From assembly GCF_051954455.1 (NCBI RefSeq), contig NZ_JBQCHS010000015.1, positions 1 through 64,000 on the forward strand: DNA of 64,000 nt. The letters are read 5' to 3'. The stretch is from Pseudolysinimonas sp051954455. Its GTDB lineage: Bacteria; Actinomycetota; Actinomycetes; Actinomycetales; Microbacteriaceae. Position numbers and translations under genes: made by a program. Of this stretch, positions 23,708 to 30,802 are shown in pieces (the stretch's first letter is position 1; the number at the start of each line of letters is the position of its first letter). The notes under the pieces were generated by a model, which was not told where the DNA came from, searched no databases, and was given only the letters and a program-made list of their open reading frames with translations.

Positions 23708-25219
23708 ATGACCGACACGCTCACCGCCGTCCCGACGCTCCCGCACTGGATCGGGGGCGCGGAGACGCCCTCCTCCTCCGATCGCACGGCGCCCGTCTAC
23801 GACCCCGCGCGCGGCGTCGTGACCAAGCGGGTCGCGCTCGCCTCGACCCAGGAGGTCGACGCCGCGGTCGCCGCCGCGTCGGCCGCGTTCCCGGGTTGGC
23901 GCGACACCTCGATCGCGAAGCGCCAGCAGGTGATCTTCCGGTTCCGCGAGCTGCTGAACGAGCGCAAGGAGGAGCTGGCCGCGATCCTCACCTCGGAGCA
24001 CGGCAAGGTGCTCTCCGACGCGCTCGGCGAGATCGCGCGCGGCCTCGAGATCGTGGAGCTCGCGTGCGGGTTCCCGCACCTCATCAAGGGCGAGCACTCC
24101 GAGAACGTGTCGACGGGCGTCGACGTGTACTCGATCAAGCAGCCGCTCGGCGTCGTCGGCATCATCTCGCCCTTCAACTTCCCGGCGATGGTGCCGATGT
24201 GGTTCTTCCCGATCGCGATCGCGGCGGGTAACGCCGTCGTGCTGAAGCCGAGCGAGAAGGACCCGTCGGCGGCCAACTGGATGGCGGCGCTGTGGGCGGA
24301 GGCCGGCCTGCCCGCCGGGGTGTTCAACGTCGTCCACGGCGACAAGGTGGCGGTGGACGCGCTCCTCGAGCACCCGGACGTCCGCTCGATCTCGTTCGTC
24401 GGATCCACCCCGATCGCGCAGTACATCTACGAGACCGCCGCGCGCACCGGCAAGCGCGTCCAGGCGCTCGGCGGCGCGAAGAACCACATGCTCGTGCTGC
24501 CGGACGCCGACCTCGACCTGGTCGCCGACTCCGCGGTCAACGCGGGGTTCGGCTCGGCCGGGGAGCGCTGCATGGCGGTGTCGGTCGTCGTGGCGGTGGA
24601 GCCCGTGGCCGACGCGCTGATCGAGAAGCTGACGACGCGGATGGCGACGCTGCGGGTCGGCGACGGCACCCGGAATCCCGACATGGGCCCGCTCGTCACG
24701 GGCGAGCACCGCGACAAGGTCGCGTCGTACATCGACGTCGCCGCCGCGGACGGCGCCTCGGTCGTGGTGGACGGGCGGGGCGTCGAGGTCGACGGGGAGG
24801 CGGACGGGTTCTGGCTGGGGCCGACGCTCATCGACAAGGTGCCCACGAGCTCCCGCGTGTACCAGGAGGAGATCTTCGGACCGGTCCTGTCGATCGTCCG
24901 CGTCGCCTCCTACGAGGAGGGCGTCGCCCTCATCAACTCGGGGCGGTTCGGCAACGGCACGGCGATCTTCACGAACGACGGCGGCGCCGCCCGCCGGTTC
25001 CAGAACGAGGTCGAGGTCGGCATGATCGGCATCAACGTGCCGATCCCGGTGCCGGTGGGGTACTTCTCGTTCGGCGGCTGGAAGCAGTCGCTGTTCGGCG
25101 CGAACAAGGCCTACGGCCCGGCGGGGTTCGACTTCTTCACGCAGGAGAAGGCCATCACCTCCCGCTGGCTCGACCCCTCGCACGGCGGCATCAACCTCGG
25201 GTTCCCCCAGAACGGCTGA
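23708..25219 (+). CDS. mmsA: CoA-acylating methylmalonate-semialdehyde / malonate-semialdehyde dehydrogenase
   Basis: Oxidatively decarboxylates malonate or methylmalonate semialdehyde to acetyl- or propionyl-CoA. The 503-residue ALDH-fold protein has the catalytic Cys288 in GERCMAVS. The usual ALDH glutamate of ELGG is absent (ALGGAKNHMLV), which is characteristic of this CoA-dependent family. It has an AAGGAAC ribosome site. It follows the aminotransferase, completing beta-alanine breakdown, and could also finish valine catabolism begun by the 5.7-10.9 kb operon. Confidence 0.93.
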   Translation: MTDTLTAVPTLPHWIGGAETPSSSDRTAPVYDPARGVVTKRVALASTQEVDAAVAAASAAFPGWRDTSIAKRQQVIFRFRELLNERKEELAAILTSEHGKVLSDALGEIARGLEIVELACGFPHLIKGEHSENVSTGVDVYSIKQPLGVVGIISPFNFPAMVPMWFFPIAIAAGNAVVLKPSEKDPSAANWMAALWAEAGLPAGVFNVVHGDKVAVDALLEHPDVRSISFVGSTPIAQYIYETAARTGKRVQALGGAKNHMLVLPDADLDLVADSAVNAGFGSAGERCMAVSVVVAVEPVADALIEKLTTRMATLRVGDGTRNPDMGPLVTGEHRDKVASYIDVAAADGASVVVDGRGVEVDGEADGFWLGPTLIDKVPTSSRVYQEEIFGPVLSIVRVASYEEGVALINSGRFGNGTAIFTNDGGAARRFQNEVEVGMIGINVPIPVPVGYFSFGGWKQSLFGANKAYGPAGFDFFTQEKAITSRWLDPSHGGINLGFPQNG

Positions 25220-25311
25220 CGGGCCGGCACCTGCCACCGCTCGCGTCGACGGGATCGGCCGCGAACTCCGCGCGGATCTCGTCGACGGTCACGCCCCCGT
25301 CGTGCCCCGGC
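25220..25311. other. intergenic stretch with a possible gene relic
   Basis: There is no complete gene. On the minus strand, about 25296-25225 reads as a protein-like segment beginning VTVDEIRAEFAADP and then ends quickly. It may be the remnant of a lost gene or chance. No repeat or hairpin is evident. Confidence 0.3.
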
Positions 25312-25317
25312 TACCCT
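25312..25317 (+). promoter_or_regulatory. leaderless -10 TACCCT for the GNAT gene
   Basis: TACCCT with a 6-base spacer to the GTG at 25324; no ribosome site precedes that start. Confidence 0.65.
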
Positions 25318-25323
25318 CGGCGG

Positions 25324-25830
25324 GTGACCACCCCGCTCCTCCGCCCGATCGTCGACGCCGACCTCCCGGCCCTCCTCGAGATCAACACCGCGGCGGTGCC
25401 GGCCGTCAATCGCGTCCCGGCGGAGGAGCTCGCGGCGTTGGTCGCCGACAGCGCCCTCGCGCTGACCGTCGACGACGGCGCCCCCGCCGGGCTGCTCATC
25501 GCCCTGCCGCCGGGGCTCGGCTACGCGAGCGAGAACTACACCTGGTTCTCGTCGCGCGCGGATGCCGCCGGCACCGGCTTCCTCTACGTCGACCGGATCG
25601 TCGTCGCCGAGCGCCTGCGCGGCACCGGGATCGGGCGCCGGCTCTACGAGGCCGTGTTCGCCGCGGCCGCGGAGCAGGGCTGCGACGAGGTGCTGTGCGA
25701 GGTCAACGTCGAGCCGCCGAATCCCGGATCGATGCGCTTCCACCTCGGGCTCGGCTTCGTCGAGGTCGGCCGGCAGCGCACGAAGGACGGCACAGTCGAG
25801 GTCGCGCTGCTCGCCCGGCCCGTCGGCTGA
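25324..25830 (+). CDS. GNAT-family N-acetyltransferase
   Basis: A 168-residue acetyltransferase. The acetyl-CoA P-loop motif RLRGTGIGRRLYEA follows the strand FLYVDRIVVAE, and the C-terminal half has CDEVLCEVNVEPPNPGSMRF and LGLGFVEVGRQ, a GNAT subgroup acting on small molecules or N-termini. The GTG at 25324 is supported by the TACCCT -10 exactly 6 bases upstream. It is a single-gene unit between the pyrimidine and tetrulose operons. Substrate unknown. Confidence 0.88.
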   Translation: MTTPLLRPIVDADLPALLEINTAAVPAVNRVPAEELAALVADSALALTVDDGAPAGLLIALPPGLGYASENYTWFSSRADAAGTGFLYVDRIVVAERLRGTGIGRRLYEAVFAAAAEQGCDEVLCEVNVEPPNPGSMRFHLGLGFVEVGRQRTKDGTVEVALLARPVG

Positions 25831-25906
25831 GCATCCCCACCGGGCACCGTGCGACGCACCGCGGCAGGATGGACGGGACGCGGCCGTCCCCGCGAGGATC
25901 GATGAC

Positions 25907-27658
25907 ATGACCCGCCTCTTCAACGATCCCCCCGCGTTCGCCGACGAACTGCGAGAGGGCTTCATCGCCGCCAACCCGGACCTCGTGCGCGGGGTCCCCG
26001 GGGGCGTGGTGCGCTCCACCGTCTCGCCCGAGGGCAGCGTCGCCGTCGTCATCGGCGGCGGCTCCGGCCACTACCCGGCGTTCGCCGGCCTGGTCGGGCC
26101 CGGCCTCGCGAGCGGAGCCGCGATGGGCAACCTCTTCGCCTCCCCGAGCGCCCACCAGGTGGAGTCGGTGGCGCGGGCCGCGCACCACGGGGGCGGCGTC
26201 CTGCTCACCTGCGGCCAGTACGCGGGCGACGTGCTCAACTTCACTGCGGCCGCGGAGGCGATGCGCGCCGACGGCATCGAGGTCGAGACGCTCTGGGTCA
26301 CCGACGACATCTCGAGCGCCCCGGCCGCCGAGCGCTCGAAGCGCCGGGGCATCGCGGGCGGGCTCGTCGTCTACAAGGTCGCGGGAGCCGCGGCCGAGGA
26401 GGGCGCGCCGCTCGCCGAGGTCGTGCGCGTGGCCCGTCACGCCGACGACCGCACGCGCACGCTCGGCGTCGCGTTCTCGGGCTGCACCCTGCCCGGGGCG
26501 AGCGAGCCGCTCTTCACGGTGCCGGAGGGCCGCATGGCGGTCGGGATGGGCATCCACGGCGAGCCGGGCATCAGCGAGACGGACGTGCCGACCGCCGACG
26601 GCCTCGCCGAGCTGCTGGTCGAATCGCTGCTGACGGAGCTGCCGGACGACGTGCCCGAGGCGCGCGGTCAGCGGGCGCTCGTGATCCTCAACGGCCTCGG
26701 ATCCGTCAAGTACGAGGAGATGTTCGTCGTCTACCGCCGCGTCGCGCCGCTGCTCGCCGAGGCGGGGGTCGAGGTGGTCTACTCCGAGGTCGGCGAGTTC
26801 TGCACGAGCTTCGACATGGCGGGCCTCTCGCTCACGATCACCTGGCTCGGCAGCGAACCGGGCGGCGAGCTCGAGCGCCTCTGGACCGCCCCCGCGGTCA
26901 CGCCCGCCTACCGCACCGGCAGCATCCAGGCGGAGCGGCTGAGCGACGACGACCTCGCCGCCGCCGAGGAGGAGGCCGCCGCGATCCCGGAGGCGAGCGC
27001 CGAGTCGCGGGGGGCGGCGACCTCCGTCGTGGTGGCACTGAAGGCGGCGCGGGCCGTGATCGACGCGAACGCCGAGGAGCTCGGCCGCATGGACGCGATC
27101 GCCGGCGACGGCGATCACGGCATCGGGATGCAGCGCGGCGTGCAGGCCGCGGTTGCGGCGGCGGAGGAGGCCCTCGCGCGCGGCGCGGGCGCCGGCACGA
27201 CGCTGACCCTGTCCGCGGACGCGTGGTCCGACCGCGCCGGGGGCACCTCGGGCGTGCTGTGGGGCGTGATGCTCCGCACGCTGGGGCAGGCCCTCGGCGA
27301 CGAGGATCGGCCCGACACGACATCCGTCGTGAGCGGCGTCGCCCAGGCGATCCAGCGGCTGCGCGACACCGGCGGCGCCGCCCCCGGCGACAAGACGATG
27401 GTGGATGCGATCGTGCCGTTCGGCGGCACCCTCGACGAGCGGCAGTCCGACGGCCTCGCCGTCGCCTGGGCGGCCGCCGCCGCCGCCGCGACGGAGGCGG
27501 CCGCCGCGACGGCCGACCTGGTGCCGAAGCTCGGGCGCTCGCGCTCGCACGGCGAGAAGTCGCTGGGCACGCCCGACCCCGGCGCGCATTCGTTCGCCCT
27601 CATCGTGACCGCGGTGGCCGCGGTCCTGGAGCAGCAGACGATAGAAGAGAGCGAGTGA
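25907..27658 (+). CDS. DhaK-DhaL fusion kinase, probable erythrulose kinase (LerK/DerK type)
   Basis: An ATP-dependent dihydroxyacetone-kinase-family protein of 583 residues. The N-terminal DhaK domain (about 1-330) contains GGGSGHYPAFAG and the covalent substrate-binding His in GMGIHGEPG. The C-terminal DhaL domain (about 360-583) has the nucleotide/Mg motif AIAGDGDHG and GDKTMVDAIVP. The following RpiB- and TIM-type isomerases imply a tetrulose substrate (L- or D-erythrulose) rather than dihydroxyacetone. The ATG at 25907 follows GAGGAT. LerK versus DerK cannot be told from sequence alone. Confidence 0.88.
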   Translation: MTRLFNDPPAFADELREGFIAANPDLVRGVPGGVVRSTVSPEGSVAVVIGGGSGHYPAFAGLVGPGLASGAAMGNLFASPSAHQVESVARAAHHGGGVLLTCGQYAGDVLNFTAAAEAMRADGIEVETLWVTDDISSAPAAERSKRRGIAGGLVVYKVAGAAAEEGAPLAEVVRVARHADDRTRTLGVAFSGCTLPGASEPLFTVPEGRMAVGMGIHGEPGISETDVPTADGLAELLVESLLTELPDDVPEARGQRALVILNGLGSVKYEEMFVVYRRVAPLLAEAGVEVVYSEVGEFCTSFDMAGLSLTITWLGSEPGGELERLWTAPAVTPAYRTGSIQAERLSDDDLAAAEEEAAAIPEASAESRGAATSVVVALKAARAVIDANAEELGRMDAIAGDGDHGIGMQRGVQAAVAAAEEALARGAGAGTTLTLSADAWSDRAGGTSGVLWGVMLRTLGQALGDEDRPDTTSVVSGVAQAIQRLRDTGGAAPGDKTMVDAIVPFGGTLDERQSDGLAVAWAAAAAAATEAAAATADLVPKLGRSRSHGEKSLGTPDPGAHSFALIVTAVAAVLEQQTIEESE

Positions 27659-28134
27659 TGGCCGAGAACACGAAGTGGAAGATCGTCGTCGGCAGCGACG
27701 ACGCGGGGTTCGACTACAAGGAGATCCTGAAGAAGGACCTCGAGGGCAGCGACCTCGTGGAGCTGGTGACCGACGTGGGCGTCGACGCCGACGGTCACAC
27801 GCCGTACCCGAAGGTCGCGATCCAGGCCGCCGAGATGGTCGCCCGCGGTGAAGCCGACCGGGCCCTCCTCGTCTGCGGCACCGGTCTCGGGGTCGCGATC
27901 TCGGCCAACAAGGTGGCCGGTGTCCGCGCGGTCACGGCCCACGACTCCTACTCGGTGGAGCGGAGCGTGCTGAGCAACAACGCGCAGGTGCTCTGCATGG
28001 GCCAGCGGGTCGTCGGCATCGAGCTGGCCCGCAAGCTCGTGCGCGAGTGGCTGACGCTGCACTTCGACGAGTCGAGCGCGAGCGCGGAGAAGGTCGCCGT
28101 GCTCACCGAGTACGAGACGACGGGCAGCTGCTGA
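27658..28134 (+). CDS. RpiB/LacAB-family sugar-phosphate isomerase, probable D-erythrulose-4-phosphate isomerase
   Basis: A 158-residue RpiB-fold isomerase. The N-terminal VVGSDDAGFDYKE and the catalytic-loop VCGTGLGVAISANK, with Cys near residue 74, match the EryI/DerI branch, which converts D-erythrulose 4-phosphate to D-erythrose 4-phosphate in erythritol catabolism. Start overlaps the kinase stop by 1 bp (TGATG). Ribose-5-phosphate isomerase is the alternative, but the kinase and TIM-type neighbours favour a tetrose pathway. Confidence 0.85.
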   Translation: MAENTKWKIVVGSDDAGFDYKEILKKDLEGSDLVELVTDVGVDADGHTPYPKVAIQAAEMVARGEADRALLVCGTGLGVAISANKVAGVRAVTAHDSYSVERSVLSNNAQVLCMGQRVVGIELARKLVREWLTLHFDESSASAEKVAVLTEYETTGSC

Positions 28135-28138
28135 CCGC

Positions 28139-28873
28139 ATGACCCGCCCCGACCGTGCCCGGCCGGTGGTCGGCGTGAGCCTCAAGGCCTACTTCCCGCT
28201 CGCGCGCGCCCGCGGCTGGCTGCTCGAGGCCGCCGAGTTCGTGCCCGACGCAGTGGAGTTCTTCGTCGCGCCGAGCTACCTGGCGATCGCCGACGCGGTC
28301 GCGGCGTTGCCCGACGGGGTGGCGGCGCAGGACGTGTCGGCGGAGGAGCCCGGGCCGTTCACCGGCGAGGTGACGGCCGCCGAGCTGGCCGAGGCCGGCG
28401 TCCGGTACGCGGAGATCGGGCACGCCGAGCGGCGACGGCTCTTCGGCGACACCGAGGAGGTGGTCGCCGCGAAGACGGCGGCCGCGCTCCGCCACGGGAT
28501 CACGCCGGTGCTGTGCGTCGGTGAGACGACCGCGCCGACGCCGGACGCCCCGGACGCCGCCGAGGTCGCCGTCGCCCAGCTGCGGTCGGCGCTCACGGGC
28601 GCCCCGGCCGGTCGGATCATCGTCGCCTACGAGCCGGTGTGGGCGATCGGCGCGGCCGAGCCCGCCTCCGACGACCACATCCGGGCGGTCGCCGCCGCGC
28701 TCCGCGAGGCCCGGCGCGAGCCGCACGACACCGTCGTCTACGGCGGGAGCGCGGGTCCGGGCCTGCTGACCCGGCTCGGCGACGCGGTCGACGGGATCTT
28801 CCTCGGCCGCTTCGCGCACGACGTCCGGGCGCTCGCCGCGGTCGTCGACGAGGCGGTCGCCGCCACGCGATGA
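28139..28873 (+). CDS. TIM-family isomerase, probable L-erythrulose-1-phosphate isomerase (LerI/EryH-like)
   Basis: A 244-residue triosephosphate-isomerase-fold protein with the catalytic set Lys (GVSLKAYF), His (AEIGHAERR) and Glu (VAYEPVWAIG). It is shorter and more divergent than housekeeping TPI, with SLKAY instead of GNWK. That branch includes EryH and LerI, which interconvert tetrulose phosphates. It starts 5 bases after the RpiB-type gene. It would pass L-erythrulose 1-phosphate to D-erythrulose 4-phosphate for the preceding isomerase. Confidence 0.85.
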   Translation: MTRPDRARPVVGVSLKAYFPLARARGWLLEAAEFVPDAVEFFVAPSYLAIADAVAALPDGVAAQDVSAEEPGPFTGEVTAAELAEAGVRYAEIGHAERRRLFGDTEEVVAAKTAAALRHGITPVLCVGETTAPTPDAPDAAEVAVAQLRSALTGAPAGRIIVAYEPVWAIGAAEPASDDHIRAVAAALREARREPHDTVVYGGSAGPGLLTRLGDAVDGIFLGRFAHDVRALAAVVDEAVAATR

Positions 28874-28880
28874 TGGGCGC

Positions 28881-29768
28881 ATGAGCGAGAACGACCTCGT
28901 CGTCGGCGAGCCCGAGCGCCTCTGGACCGGTGCGGTGTGGAGCGAGGGCCCCGTGTGGCTGCCCGCGCTCCGGGCCGTGCGGTGGAGCGACATCCCGAAC
29001 AGCCGGATCCTGCAGTGGTCGCGCGAGACGGGCGAGACCGTCGTCTACGACCCGGACGCCGAGTACACCAACGGCCGCACCCTCGACCTCGCCGGCCAGG
29101 TCGTCCAGTGCTCCCACGGGCACCGTCGCGTGGAGCGCGACGTGGACGGCACGGTGACGTCGATCGTCGACGCGTTCGAGGGCCGCCGGCTCAACTCGCC
29201 GAACGACGTCATCGTCGCCTCGGACGGCGCGATCTGGTTCACCGACCCGCCCTACGGCATCCAGGAGTCGGAGGTCGAGGGGCACGCGGGCGAGCAGGAG
29301 TACGGCGGCTGCTACGTCTTCCGCTACGTCGAGGCGACCGGCGAGCTGACCCCGGTCGTCACCGACATGACCCGGCCCAACGGGCTCGCGTTCTCGCCCG
29401 ACGAGTCGGTCCTCTACGTGGCGAACACCGGCGCGGGCGCGGGAGACGCCGACTACATCCGCGCGTTCGACGTCGTGGACGGCGGCGTCGCGAACCCGCG
29501 GGACCTCGGCGACCCCGGGACGGCCGACGGGTTCCGGGTCGACATCGAGGGGCGCATCTGGACCTCGTGGTCGCGCGGCGACACCGGCGGCGCCGCCGTG
29601 TGGGCCCCCGACGGCACCGAGCTCGCGCGCGTCGAGGTGGGCGAGCGCACCTCGAACGTGTGCTTCGGCGGCCCGGACGACGACGAGCTGTACGTGACGG
29701 CCTCGACGAGCCTGTACCGGATCCGCACGGCCACGACGCCCGCGCCGCGTCCCGAGCCGCTCGGCTGA
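28881..29768 (+). CDS. SMP-30/gluconolactonase-family lactonase
   Basis: A 295-residue six-bladed beta-propeller, SMP-30 type. The metal-binding residues are suggested by WSEGPVWLP (Glu), RLNSPNDVIV (Asn/Asp), TRPNGLAFSPDE and a late GFRVDIEGR. It probably hydrolyses a sugar lactone. The ATG at 28881 is 7 bases after the TIM-type gene and also has GATGAT 6 bases upstream, so it may be both co-transcribed and independently expressed. Whether it serves the tetrulose pathway is unclear. Confidence 0.88.
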   Translation: MSENDLVVGEPERLWTGAVWSEGPVWLPALRAVRWSDIPNSRILQWSRETGETVVYDPDAEYTNGRTLDLAGQVVQCSHGHRRVERDVDGTVTSIVDAFEGRRLNSPNDVIVASDGAIWFTDPPYGIQESEVEGHAGEQEYGGCYVFRYVEATGELTPVVTDMTRPNGLAFSPDESVLYVANTGAGAGDADYIRAFDVVDGGVANPRDLGDPGTADGFRVDIEGRIWTSWSRGDTGGAAVWAPDGTELARVEVGERTSNVCFGGPDDDELYVTASTSLYRIRTATTPAPRPEPLG

Positions 29769-29810
29769 ACCCGCTCGGGTCGCTCCCAGCGCCGCGCCAC
29801 CCACCCCGGT

Positions 29811-29816
29811 TAGCGT
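29811..29816 (+). promoter_or_regulatory. -10 TAGCGT for the ICL/PEP-mutase-like gene
   Basis: TAGCGT with a 7-base spacer to the ATG at 29824. The spacer also contains GGAGGA directly before the ATG. Confidence 0.55.
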
Positions 29817-29823
29817 CGGAGGA

Positions 29824-30612
29824 ATGGAGACCACCCCGTCCACCGTCGACCGCGCCCTCACCCTGAAGTCCCTGCACGAGGCGCCCGAGATCCTCCGCGT
29901 CGTCAACGTCTGGGACGCCGTGAGCGCCCGCGTCGTCGCCGACCTGCCCGACACCAAGGCGATCGCCACCGCCGGACACTCGATCGCCGCGAGCTTCGGC
30001 TACGACGACGGCGGGATGCCGCTCGACGTCGCGCTGGCCGGCATCAAGACCGTCGTCGACGCGGTCGCCCTGCCCGTCTCGGCGGACCTCGACGACGGCT
30101 ACGCCGAGCCGGGCGAGACCGTGCGCCGCGCCATCGGCCTCGGCGTCGTCGGCGCGAACGTGGAGGACCGCCTCCGCCCGTTCGACGAGGCCGTCGCCCG
30201 CGTGCGCGCCATCACCGCCGCCGCCGAGCAGGAGGGCGTCGCGTTCCAGCTGAACGCCCGCACCGACGCGATCGCCCGCCGCGGCGAGCGCGGCATCGAC
30301 GAGTCGATCGAGGACGCGATCGCGCGCGGCAAGGCGTTCCTCGACGAGGGCGCCGCGCTCGTGTTCGTGCCCGGCGCGATCCACCGCGAGCACGTCGAGC
30401 GGATCGTCGCGGGCCTCGGGCACGGCAAGCTCTCGGTCATCGGCCTCCCCCTCCCCGGCGTGCTGACCGCCGCCGAGTACCAGGAGCTCGGCGTCGCCCG
30501 CATCTCCTACGGCCCGCTCCCCCAGCGCGTCGCGCTGCGGGCGCTCCGCGAACTCGCGACCGACCTCTACGGCGACGGCGTGATCCCGGAGGACACCCCC
30601 GCGCTCAACTGA
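29824..30612 (+). CDS. isocitrate lyase / PEP mutase-family protein
   Basis: A 262-residue TIM barrel of the PEP mutase/ICL superfamily. It has the substrate-loop region RVVNVWDAVSARVVAD, the Mg-binding ADLDDGYAEPG, and GANVEDRLRP and FQLNARTDA. These match the short uncharacterised family often called carboxyvinyl-carboxyphosphonate mutase-like. The isocitrate lyase KKCGH motif is absent, so it is not glyoxylate-cycle ICL. A C-C lyase or oxaloacetate-hydrolase-type reaction is possible. Confidence 0.82.
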   Translation: METTPSTVDRALTLKSLHEAPEILRVVNVWDAVSARVVADLPDTKAIATAGHSIAASFGYDDGGMPLDVALAGIKTVVDAVALPVSADLDDGYAEPGETVRRAIGLGVVGANVEDRLRPFDEAVARVRAITAAAEQEGVAFQLNARTDAIARRGERGIDESIEDAIARGKAFLDEGAALVFVPGAIHREHVERIVAGLGHGKLSVIGLPLPGVLTAAEYQELGVARISYGPLPQRVALRALRELATDLYGDGVIPEDTPALN

Positions 30613-30751
30613 CGGGTCGTCCCGGCGGGACTCGAGATGCCGTTCTCGGCCGCTCTCCCCGGCGCGATGCGGCCGCAACCGGCATGTCGGTGACGGGCGG
30701 GCGACGCGGGGCGAGTCGAGTCGAGGAGGACGCCGCGCGGGGTCGCTCGGT
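30613..30751. other. intergenic region before the mannosidase operon
   Basis: No gene is supported. It holds short GC-rich inverted repeats only. A TAGGCT -10 candidate follows at 30752-30757, about 45 bases before the mannosidase start. Confidence 0.4.
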
Positions 30752-30802
30752 TAGGCTGCCCCCGGAAACGCGCCGCGCCGCCGCGGGGGCGGAGAGGCGG
30801 GC

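Noticed and set aside
22259..25237. Nearly 1000-codon minus-strand frame across the aminotransferase and mmsA genes
   Set aside because: It has no fold or motif, and both plus-strand genes have full catalytic motifs. Shadow frame.
29824..30612. Glyoxylate-cycle isocitrate lyase
   Set aside because: At 262 residues it is far too short, and the KKCGH catalytic motif is absent. It belongs to the short PEP-mutase-like family.
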